In this document: piece after piece, positions 1 to 6,039 of the stretch
Position numbering within the stretch: position 1 is the stretch's first letter
How the letters are laid out: every line of letters starts with the position of its first letter
DNA from: Bacteroidota bacterium
GTDB lineage: Bacteria; Bacteroidota; Bacteroidia; Cytophagales; Cyclobacteriaceae
NCBI GenBank assembly: GCA_024643595.1
Contig: JAHEMS010000230.1
Coordinates: 1-6,039 of the forward strand
Direction of reading: 5' to 3'
Length of the DNA stretch: 6,039 bases
Notes under the pieces: generated by a model
Databases searched by the model: none
Seen by the model: the letters and a program-made list of their open reading frames with translations, nothing else
What the model was told of the DNA's origin: nothing
Position numbers and translations under genes: made by a program

Positions 1-1001
1 TTATTGGCTGCCAAATTAAGTGGAAGAGCCATATCACCTGATGTCAAACCATTACGAAGACCATCATAATCGTCAGTACCGGCAGCCTTGCTGAAGTATT
101 CACCAATGCGAGGATCACCATATCCTTTCAATACTGATTCCATGGTTGAACTCATTCGGAACTCATTCCAGTCCATGACAGTCAATCCATTGAAATCATC
201 GCCTTTGAGCGTTCTGAAAATCAAGGCATCATGACTAGGACTATCTTCCAATACACCGCCATTGGCGCCTGCTACGGCTGCTTCACCTTCAGTTTTGGCT
301 CTGGCTGGATCAACGGCTGCAATACGAACGGCAAGGCGCAGTCTCAAGGTATTGGCAAATCGTATCCACTTACTAACATCTCCGCTGTAGATAAGATCGA
401 AAGATCCGAAGGGTACTTTAGTTTTATTGGCATTCAGCGTAGTTATTGCAGCAGCCAATTTCTTTAACATATCGTCATAGATTTTATCTTGTGCATCGTA
501 AGGAACACTGGTGCCAGATACGCCTGCGTTAAAATAGGGAACTGGTCCCCAGGTATCAGTTAGTCTGTGGAAAGTATACACCCACCAAACCTGGGCGATT
601 GCATACTCAGCAGAAGCAGGGTCATATTGCTCAAGTAACGTCAGTAACTGGGGTACTACTTCGCTATAGATTGGGTTCCAGGCAGCACGAATCCAGTCCA
701 TACGGATAACCAGACGATCCGAAGGGAAATATGTGGTCGTATTGGAAAAGTACTGGCAATACTGATCGTGGAACAGGTTCTGCGCGATCTGATAGTTCCA
801 ACCATTATTCGTGGCTGTCGACTGCGCTTTCGAAAACAAGAATGGAAGCTGGGATATCTCCAGCTTAGACAGTGCATTCTTATTGGTATTGATGTCGTCA
901 AATTCAGATGTACACGACACAACCAGTACAATGCTGGACAGAAGCAGGTAGCCTCCATACATTCTTAACAGGTTTGCTATTTTTTTCATATTAATTTTCA
1001 T
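1..1001 (-). CDS. SusD/RagB-family nutrient-binding outer-membrane lipoprotein (SusD-like 2 type), C-terminal part outside the window
   Basis: This is the surface lipoprotein partner of the SusC transporter; SusD proteins cap the SusC barrel and capture the nutrient. I translated the frame by hand from base 1001 to base 3 and found 333 uninterrupted codons. It opens with a lipoprotein signal: lysines, a hydrophobic stretch at about residues 18-28 and a lipobox V27-V28-S29-C30. The acidic residues just after the cysteine (TSEFDDIN) fit surface export of Bacteroidota lipoproteins. Family-like motifs are TDTWGPVPYF near residues 149-158 and KWIRFANTLRLRLAVRI near 211-227, in the helical TPR-like fold. 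The pattern resembles the SusD-like 2 group (PF12771) more than classical RagB. Such proteins usually have about 480-550 residues, so roughly a third is missing, cut only by the window edge. The start could instead be the ATG at 989 (MKKIAN...), which keeps the signal intact. The gene begins 21 bases after susC stops, so the two are surely co-transcribed. The ligand cannot be told from sequence. Confidence 0.93.
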   Translation of the reverse strand, partial: MKINMKKIANLLRMYGGYLLLSSIVLVVSCTSEFDDINTNKNALSKLEISQLPFLFSKAQSTATNNGWNYQIAQNLFHDQYCQYFSNTTTYFPSDRLVIRMDWIRAAWNPIYSEVVPQLLTLLEQYDPASAEYAIAQVWWVYTFHRLTDTWGPVPYFNAGVSGTSVPYDAQDKIYDDMLKKLAAAITTLNANKTKVPFGSFDLIYSGDVSKWIRFANTLRLRLAVRIAAVDPARAKTEGEAAVAGANGGVLEDSPSHDALIFRTLKGDDFNGLTVMDWNEFRMSSTMESVLKGYGDPRIGEYFSKAAGTDDYDGLRNGLTSGDMALPLNLAAN

Positions 1002-1022
1002 TCTATTTAAGTTTTAGCTGGC

Positions 1023-4000
1023 TTAGAAAGTTAACTGAAGGTTGAATCCTAAACTACGCGTTGAAGGCAATGTTCCGTAAGAGATACCTTGCCAGTTACC
1101 ATTTCCAAGAGACATATCCGGGTCAAATGCCATTTTACGTTTTTCCAATCCAGGAATTTCCAGTTTGGAATATCCTCTGTAAAGGAAAAACAAATTACGG
1201 GCAACAGCCGAAATACGCACCATTTTAAATAATGAACCATCCGGTACAGGTACTGTGTATCCAATAGAAAGTTCACGCACCCTGAAGTTAGTAGCATCAT
1301 AGGTAAAGAATTCAGCTGAACCATAACGACCACCGGAGGCAGTTGTCCAGAAATCCTGTGCATTGATTGCTGCAGTTACAGTTGAACCATCTGTCCCTTT
1401 TCCACCAAGAACCCAACCACCTTCACGATAGTTTTCAGTTACTTCAGGTGCTCCATTGAAAGCAAGGAACATTTCTGTACCATCTACCACAGTTCCACCA
1501 ATCCGTCCGTCAATTAACAGGCGCAATGAGAAATTGTTATATTTAAAAGTATTGGTTAAACCCAGTGTTGCTTTCGGGTTGAAGTTACCAAGATAGCCAT
1601 AATCACCCGTGGTGAGAGAAGATAGTGGCTTTCCATCTGGAGTTACCAGGAAATTTCCAGTAGCATCTTTCATCCAATAAAATCCTTCCATATCCCCATA
1701 GCTTCCGCCCTCTTTAATAAGCGGAGTTGCTGAACGACCGAAGCCACCTGCCAGCGTAAACTCCTTGGTGGTCTCTGTGAGTTCAACAATTTTATTGCGG
1801 TTCAAACCAAGGTTGAAGTCGATATCCCACTTAAGATTACCCTCCCTCAGTGGAGTCCCGGTCACAACCAGTTCAATACCCTGGTTCTGGATATTACCTG
1901 CGTTGATATATTTATTTGAGAAACCGGTAGCCACAGGCACACTAACCTGCAGTAACTGGTTGAAAGAATTGCTCTTGTAGAAAGTAAACTGCATTCCAAG
2001 CCTGTTTTCAATAAACTTGGCCTCAAGACCCAATTCAATATTTTTTACGATTTCAGGCTTTAAATCAGGAATCGCCTGGGTTCCGCTTCTGAAGATAAAT
2101 CCGTTTCTACCACCTGGCGAATAGTTATAGGTGTTAAAACGTAACTGGGCACGTCCACCGTTACCCACTTCCGCATAGCTGGCATTCAATTTCAAAAATG
2201 AAATGGCATCAGTTATACTAAATAAATCAGAAAGAATAGCTGATATACCCACGGAAGGGTACTTGAATGAGTACGGATCAGGAAGTGTAGAACTCCAGTC
2301 ATTTCTTAAACTCGCATCCAGGAAGATGGCTTCCTTAAAGGCTAAGTTGATCTGTCCGAATACGGATTGAGTTTGCACCTGAGTGAATCCTTCACTGAAA
2401 ACAGGGTTAGTGGCGAAGTTCAATCCAAACTTGTTGGTAACATTAAGGCCACTAGCCGAGGTGTTTAATTGAGAATATTGGTTATCCTGAATGATGGCAC
2501 CCACACGATAATCTATTTTAAGATCATCGGTTAGGGTGTTTTTCCCTTCCAGCATGGTATCAAACCAGTATTGCTGAACGTTGATTTCTGTTCTGTTATA
2601 GGAACCACCTTGGCCGGAAATACCCACAGAACCGGCATTGAATTGCCTTTTAATCACATCCGTATATTTATCCATATTACCTCTTCCGCTCAACTTCAAC
2701 CAATCGGTTATGGAATATTCAGCTGACAAAAAGCCCATGATCCTGTTTCGCACTTCATCTGTTTTTGTATTGTTGACAATCCAGTATGGGTTCTGATACA
2801 ATGCCTTGTTGATGACAGGATACGGGCCTTGTTCCGGAACACCAAGATTATTGATGGTTTGGTAGTAGGTTTCAGCATCATTAACACTTACGTTACGGGG
2901 AATCTGATAGATCGTTAGCGTAGGGCTAAGTGCAGATTCACCGGTTTCATACTTGTTATTCGTATTCTGAAGGATGTAATTCAATTTGGCATCTGTCTTG
3001 AATTTCTTACCAATCTGGTTAGAAACGCGGATGTTAACCGCATGACGGGTTAAATCGTTTTTTGGTAGAATACCTTGTACACTGTTATTGGTATACGACA
3101 AATAAGTCTGCATTTTGTCCGATCCACCGGAAATACCAATGGAGTTATTCACCGTAACACCGGTTCTGAAAAAATCCTTTACGTTATCTTCCTGGGCTGA
3201 ATATGGCCTGGTTTCACCCATCCAGGAATCTTTGGACGTGCCATCCAATTTAGCTCCCCAGCTTTCACCAGAATTTTTATTGTATGCTCCTGAATTTCCC
3301 TGACCATATGAATTTTGGAAATTAGGAAGTACGAAAGGTCTTTCTGTGGTAACACCTGAGTTGACGGTAACAGTAACCCTGTCTTTTGCACCTTTCTTAG
3401 TGGTAATAACAATTACACCGTTACCAGCTGCGCTACCATAGAGAGCCGCAGCAGAAGCGCCTCGCAAAATGGTCATTGACTCGATGTCGTCAGGGTTGAT
3501 GTTAGATGCGCCATCAGATCCCTGTAAACCGCCAAAGTCACTCGTGATTGTTCCATTCGTACCGTTGGTGATAGGCACACCATCGATTACTATAAGGGCA
3601 TTATTACTTCCCTGAATAGAACGATTTCCTCTAAGTACAATTCGGGCACCTGAACCAGGTCCGCCTGAACCTTGAGTTATTACCGCATTGGCGACTTTTC
3701 CTTGTAAGGAGTTCAACACGTTATTGGCATCCTTTACTTCCACCAATTGTGACGGTTTTACCTGCTGAGTTGCATAAACGAGTGTTTTAGTCTCCCGTGA
3801 AATACCAAGGGCAGTGACCACTACTTCGCTTAATTGTGTCGCATCTTCTGCTAAGACCACATCAACCTGGGTTCTTCCCTGCAATGGAACTTCTTTGGTA
3901 ACAAAACCAATGAAGGAGAAAACTAGAGTACCGTTGGCGTCAGCAGCATTTAAAGCAAAGGCCCCATCTGAATCAGTGGCCGTTCCAGAAGATGTACCTT

Positions 4001-4133
4001 TAACCAAAACCGACACCCCAGGCATGGGAGTCCCATCTGTGCCAGAAGTAACCTTGCCGGTTATCCTCTGTGCGTACACTGACACACTAAGCAGCATGAA
4101 CAGGCACGTGAGCTTAAGTAATCGTTTTTTCAT
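1023..4133 (-). CDS. SusC/RagA-family TonB-linked outer-membrane transporter
   Basis: This is a 1036-residue outer-membrane channel that imports nutrients using energy from TonB-ExbBD, working with the SusD-like lipoprotein encoded downstream. Order of parts: signal peptide at residues 1-21 (MKKRLLKL, hydrophobic core, cleavage near YA|Q); a carboxypeptidase-regulatory-like beta domain at about 23-95 (ITGKVTS, PMPGVSVLVKGT, GTATDSDGAF); the SusC TonB-box region LSEVVVTALGI at 101-111; the plug at about 115-245, with VLRGNRSI, ALIVIDGVPI and VIVITTKKG; then a beta barrel ending in the terminal phenylalanine of NLQLTF, as barrel insertion usually requires. No STN domain precedes the regulatory domain, so direct anti-sigma signalling is not expected. 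Length is normal for the family and no frame break is seen. I chose the ATG at 4133 because it puts MKKR at the head of a standard signal peptide. An upstream in-frame ATG at 4181 would add 16 residues lying over a hairpin-forming leader. Substrate is unknown. Confidence 0.97.
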   Translation of the reverse strand: MKKRLLKLTCLFMLLSVSVYAQRITGKVTSGTDGTPMPGVSVLVKGTSSGTATDSDGAFALNAADANGTLVFSFIGFVTKEVPLQGRTQVDVVLAEDATQLSEVVVTALGISRETKTLVYATQQVKPSQLVEVKDANNVLNSLQGKVANAVITQGSGGPGSGARIVLRGNRSIQGSNNALIVIDGVPITNGTNGTITSDFGGLQGSDGASNINPDDIESMTILRGASAAALYGSAAGNGVIVITTKKGAKDRVTVTVNSGVTTERPFVLPNFQNSYGQGNSGAYNKNSGESWGAKLDGTSKDSWMGETRPYSAQEDNVKDFFRTGVTVNNSIGISGGSDKMQTYLSYTNNSVQGILPKNDLTRHAVNIRVSNQIGKKFKTDAKLNYILQNTNNKYETGESALSPTLTIYQIPRNVSVNDAETYYQTINNLGVPEQGPYPVINKALYQNPYWIVNNTKTDEVRNRIMGFLSAEYSITDWLKLSGRGNMDKYTDVIKRQFNAGSVGISGQGGSYNRTEINVQQYWFDTMLEGKNTLTDDLKIDYRVGAIIQDNQYSQLNTSASGLNVTNKFGLNFATNPVFSEGFTQVQTQSVFGQINLAFKEAIFLDASLRNDWSSTLPDPYSFKYPSVGISAILSDLFSITDAISFLKLNASYAEVGNGGRAQLRFNTYNYSPGGRNGFIFRSGTQAIPDLKPEIVKNIELGLEAKFIENRLGMQFTFYKSNSFNQLLQVSVPVATGFSNKYINAGNIQNQGIELVVTGTPLREGNLKWDIDFNLGLNRNKIVELTETTKEFTLAGGFGRSATPLIKEGGSYGDMEGFYWMKDATGNFLVTPDGKPLSSLTTGDYGYLGNFNPKATLGLTNTFKYNNFSLRLLIDGRIGGTVVDGTEMFLAFNGAPEVTENYREGGWVLGGKGTDGSTVTAAINAQDFWTTASGGRYGSAEFFTYDATNFRVRELSIGYTVPVPDGSLFKMVRISAVARNLFFLYRGYSKLEIPGLEKRKMAFDPDMSLGNGNWQGISYGTLPSTRSLGFNLQLTF

Positions 4134-4163
4134 AAAAGAATATTTGTTGGGTTTAAATAGGGA

Positions 4164-4182
4164 TTGCATGCAACTCTGCATG
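4164..4182. repeat. Short palindrome and inverted repeat in the presumed susC leader
   Basis: TTGCATGCAA (4164-4173) is a perfect 10-base palindrome. Its CATGCA half (4167-4172) also pairs with TGCATG (4177-4182) across four bases, giving a possible 6-bp hairpin in the RNA of the susC arm. It lies about 31-50 bases upstream of the chosen susC start. It could be a small regulator site or an mRNA structure, or it may be chance; nothing in the sequence decides. Confidence 0.35.
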
Positions 4183-4191
4183 AAATATTGG

Positions 4192-4223
4192 GTAAACTAG
4201 TACTACTTTAATTAAAAACAAAA
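4192..4223 (-). promoter_or_regulatory. Candidate Bacteroidota-type promoter for the susC-susD arm
   Basis: Read on the minus strand, TTTTG (4223-4219) is followed after 19 bases by TAGTTTAC (4199-4192). Bacteroidota housekeeping promoters have a -33 TTTG/TTG box and a -7 TAnnTTTG box at about this spacing. The -33 element is good; the -7 element keeps TAnnTT but not the final TG. Transcription would start near 4188, leaving a leader of about 55 bases before susC. The match is imperfect in AT-rich DNA, so this is only a candidate. Confidence 0.35.
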
Positions 4224-4237
4224 TAAAATGTGGGAAA

Positions 4238-4251
4238 TGTGTGCGCACACA
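4238..4251. promoter_or_regulatory. Probable LacI-family operator, site 1 (perfect palindrome)
   Basis: TGTGTGCGCACACA is a perfect 14-base palindrome with a central CpG between 4244 and 4245. Two more symmetric pairs lie outside it after one mismatch (AAA to the left, GTT to the right). LacI-family dimers bind such sites and insert hinge-helix leucines at the central CpG. The site sits between the divergent susC and lacI-type genes, 42 bases upstream of the regulator's start, as expected for autoregulation and control of the transporter arm. Binding by the adjacent regulator is inferred. Confidence 0.75.
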
Positions 4252-4258
4252 GTTAAAT

Positions 4259-4272
4259 TGTGTACGAAAACA
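4259..4272. promoter_or_regulatory. Probable LacI-family operator, site 2 (degenerate copy)
   Basis: TGTGTACGAAAACA matches site 1 at 11 of 14 positions and keeps the central CpG (4265/4266). Five of its seven dyad pairs are symmetric. Its centre is 21 bases from that of site 1, about two helical turns, so two dimers could bind on the same face of the helix. It ends 20 bases before the ATG of the regulator gene and overlaps an alternative in-frame GTG at 4260, which argues against that GTG as the start. Confidence 0.55.
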
Positions 4273-4292
4273 GCAAAACGCCAAAATTTCTA

Positions 4293-5357
4293 ATGACTAC
4301 AAAGAGTATTCGGATTAAGGATATAGCAAAATTGGCGGGTGTTTCTGAAGGAACCGTAGACCGGGTACTGCACAACCGGGGCAATGTTTCAATCATTGCA
4401 CTTAATAAAGTGAATAGCGTTCTCAATGAGATTCATTATAAGCCTAATTTACTGGCAAGGTCGCTGGGAAGGGCAAGAAATTTCAAGGTTTCAGTTTTGA
4501 TTCCAGAACCGAAGACAGACGCCTATTGGGAGGAAGTGAATTCAGGAATAATACAGGCAAGTGCTGAATGGGAAAATTATGGCGTCACCATTGATCCGTT
4601 TTATTATGTTCATGATGGAGAACTTTCGCTTGAACTGATTGCTAACCGATCATTAAATGCGAAACCAGACGGAATGGTCATTGCACCCATTTTTTACCCC
4701 CAGGCCCTCCATGTGTTCAGTCGGCTCCAGGAGCTTGGGCTGCCTTATGTATTATTCAATACCAATATCCCGGAATCCAAACCATTGAGTTTCATTGGTC
4801 AGGATTTATTTCAGAGTGGTATGTTAGCAGGTCAATTAATGAGTATTGGAAACATTACCCGGGAAGACATATTAATATTACACATCGGTGAAAGTATTAA
4901 GGATTCGGTCTATCTCATGGAAAAGGAAAAAGGATTCAGGGAATTCTATGAAAAGAACGTTCATCATCCCGTGTCCATTACAAGTATTAACCTGGATGTT
5001 AATGAGTCCTTATTTAAACAAAACCTTGAGGATATGGTCAAGGATAAAAAAATAACAGGAATATTCGTTTCTACTTCTAAACCCGTTTCAACGGTCGCCC
5101 AAATAATACAAGAAAATTCCAGGCAGGGCATTCGTCTCATAGGGTATGATATGCTACCGGAGAATAAGAATTACTTGAAAAATGGATGGATTAGCTTTTT
5201 AATTAACCAAAACCCAAAACGCCAGGTGATTCAAGGCATCAGTCATATGGTCAATCATTTGTTGTTTAATAAACACGTACCCTGTACCGAGCTTTTTCCA
5301 TTGGAAGTAATAACACAACATAATGTTGATTCTTATATCACATCCGGAATACATTGA
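4293..5357 (+). CDS. LacI-family transcriptional regulator with periplasmic-binding-protein-like sensor domain
   Basis: This is a 354-residue DNA-binding regulator, the usual LacI-family length. The N-terminal helix-turn-helix spans about residues 6-30 (IRIKDIAKLAGVSEGTVDRV), followed by the hinge YKPNLLARSLG at 49-59. L58 is the likely residue that enters the central CpG of the operator. From about residue 64 comes a sugar-binding-protein-like effector domain (Peripla_BP_4 style), with IGQDLFQSG from 168, GYD at 284-286 and INQNP at 304-308, a set common in Bacteroidota LacI proteins. The effector cannot be named. The ATG at 4293 (MTTKSIRIKD) is preferred over the in-frame GTG at 4260, because the 11 extra codons would run through operator site 2 and have no family counterpart. 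The gene diverges from susC, and the amidohydrolase follows 46 bases after its stop, so it may share a transcript. It probably represses or modulates both arms in response to a product of the imported substrate. Confidence 0.95.
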   Translation: MTTKSIRIKDIAKLAGVSEGTVDRVLHNRGNVSIIALNKVNSVLNEIHYKPNLLARSLGRARNFKVSVLIPEPKTDAYWEEVNSGIIQASAEWENYGVTIDPFYYVHDGELSLELIANRSLNAKPDGMVIAPIFYPQALHVFSRLQELGLPYVLFNTNIPESKPLSFIGQDLFQSGMLAGQLMSIGNITREDILILHIGESIKDSVYLMEKEKGFREFYEKNVHHPVSITSINLDVNESLFKQNLEDMVKDKKITGIFVSTSKPVSTVAQIIQENSRQGIRLIGYDMLPENKNYLKNGWISFLINQNPKRQVIQGISHMVNHLLFNKHVPCTELFPLEVITQHNVDSYITSGIH

Positions 5358-5403
5358 CTTTATTAATTATTTTATACCAAACCTTCAGCAGAAACATAAT
5401 ACC

Positions 5404-6039
5404 ATGAAAAAACTTACCTCAATTTTAGTCCTGCTCTTAGCCTTTCTGGGCGTTCAATCACAGACTATTGATGTCTTGATTAAAAACGGTCATGTCATTG
5501 ATCCGAAAAATAAAATAGATGCGATCATGGATGTAGCCATCATTGAAAATAAAATTTCAGAGGTAGCTCCAAAAATAACCAAGCCGGCCAAAAAGACGGT
5601 TGATGCTACTGGCATGTACGTGGTACCTGGCCTGATCGATATTCATGGTCATCATTATTTTGGCACCGAGCAGGATAAATATTTAAGCGATAGTTATTCT
5701 GCACTTCCTCCTGATGGTTTCACTTTTCGGGCAGGAGTAACTACTGTTGTTGACGCCGGTGGAGCGGGCTGGCGCAACTTTCAGGATTTTAAGGATCAGG
5801 CATTTGCTAATTCGAAGACGAGAATGTTTGCCTTCCTCAATATTGTCGGAGCCGGCATGAGCGGTGGCGCCTATGAGCAGAATACCGCTGATATGGATGC
5901 CAAGCTTACAGCAATGGTAGCGAAAAAATTTCCCAATGAGATCGTGGGAATTAAACTGGCACATTATATGAGCTCGGAATGGGTTCCTACTGACCGCGCT
6001 GTGGAGGCAGGAAAGCTGGCAAATATCCCTGTCATGGTT
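5404..6039 (+). CDS. Exported amidohydrolase-superfamily metallohydrolase (deacetylase/dihydroorotase-like), C-terminal part outside the window
   Basis: The first 212 residues are visible, in one open frame to the last base. Residues 1-19 (MKKLTSILVLLLAFLGVQS) are a Sec signal peptide, so the enzyme probably acts in the periplasm. The mature part starts as amidohydrolases do: the small beta domain (IDVLIKNGHVIDP, about 21-33), then VPGLIDIHGHH with the metal-binding HxH at H81 and H83. GVTTVVDAGGAG (111-122), FAFLNIVG (142-149) and VGIKLAHY (181-188) follow; K184 is the likely carboxylated lysine bridging two metals. The pattern resembles the COG3964 group, often annotated as dihydroorotase or deacetylase. 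As I recall, studied members cleave small acyl esters in vitro rather than dihydroorotate. A pyrimidine role is unlikely for an exported protein beside susCD. It probably cleaves an amide, cyclic amide or ester in the imported compound; the later metal ligands and catalytic aspartate lie beyond the window. No strong ribosome binding site precedes the ATG, which is ordinary in this phylum. Confidence 0.9.
   Translation, partial: MKKLTSILVLLLAFLGVQSQTIDVLIKNGHVIDPKNKIDAIMDVAIIENKISEVAPKITKPAKKTVDATGMYVVPGLIDIHGHHYFGTEQDKYLSDSYSALPPDGFTFRAGVTTVVDAGGAGWRNFQDFKDQAFANSKTRMFAFLNIVGAGMSGGAYEQNTADMDAKLTAMVAKKFPNEIVGIKLAHYMSSEWVPTDRAVEAGKLANIPVMV

Noticed and set aside
231..467. Open reading frame on the plus strand of 78 codons
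   Set aside because: It lies wholly antisense to the intact susD-like frame, and its translation shows no domain-like pattern.
913..926. CpG-containing TGTACACGACACAA-like stretch considered as another operator
   Set aside because: It matches the site 1 palindrome poorly, lacks dyad symmetry, and encodes the lipobox region of the susD-like protein.
656..968. Overlapping open frames on both strands in the first half of the susD-like gene
   Set aside because: Both overlap the signal-peptide and N-terminal coding part of the susD-like gene, which is continuous and family-like; these are by-products of coding sequence.
4134..4181. In-frame N-terminal extension of the SusC-like protein from the ATG at 4181 (MQSCMQSLFK...)
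   Set aside because: It would put 16 non-conserved residues in front of a textbook signal peptide and covers the hairpin repeat; the ATG at 4133 gives a normal Sec signal.
3814..4200. 128-codon plus-strand open frame antisense to the 5' end of susC
   Set aside because: It is the reverse complement of the regulatory-like domain and signal peptide; its composition is a serine/threonine/valine-rich shadow with no recognisable domain.
4260..4292. GTG start for the LacI-family gene giving 11 extra residues
   Set aside because: The GTG lies inside operator site 2, and LacI proteins start just before the helix-turn-helix; the ATG at 4293 fits better.
5358..5403. Terminator or separate promoter between the regulator and amidohydrolase genes
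   Set aside because: The 46-base gap is AT-rich but has no hairpin with a T-run and no convincing TTTG / TAnnTTTG pair; read-through from the regulator gene is the simpler view.
5683..5964. 93-codon minus-strand frame within the amidohydrolase gene
   Set aside because: It is antisense to clearly conserved motifs (GVTTVVDAG, VGIK) and has no support of its own.

Overview
The window looks like Bacteroidota chromosome, probably an environmental Cytophagales-type organism. This rests on a complete SusC-type TonB-dependent transporter next to a SusD-type lipoprotein, weak or absent Shine-Dalgarno sequences, A-rich leaders, and a LacI regulator with the sequence style common in that phylum. The genus is a guess. 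I see no mobile element, RNA gene, CRISPR array or origin.

There are four genes in two divergent arms. Leftward from the middle run a complete susC-like gene (1023-4133) and then a susD-like gene that leaves the window at base 1 (visible 1-1001). Rightward run a complete LacI-family regulator (4293-5357) and then, 46 bases on, an exported amidohydrolase of the deacetylase/dihydroorotase-like type that leaves the window at base 6039 (from 5404). Coding is dense. The only substantial non-coding stretch is the 159-base divergent intergenic region 4134-4292.

That region holds the most interesting signal. A perfect 14-base palindrome with a central CpG (4238-4251) is followed by a degenerate copy matching it at 11 of 14 positions (4259-4272). 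Their centres are exactly 21 bases apart, about two helical turns. A central CpG is typical of LacI-family operators, and the regulator beside them keeps the hinge leucine that normally inserts there. I infer that this regulator controls its own gene and the susCD arm. Closer to susC there is a weak Bacteroidota-type promoter candidate and a short hairpin-forming repeat in the presumed leader.

Working model (inference): SusC/SusD carry an oligomeric or acylated nutrient across the outer membrane, the periplasmic metallohydrolase cleaves an amide, cyclic amide or ester bond in it, and the LacI-family protein senses a product. No glycoside hydrolase or polysaccharide lyase is visible. The locus may therefore serve an N-acylated or amide-containing compound rather than a plain glycan, though enzymes could lie beyond either edge.
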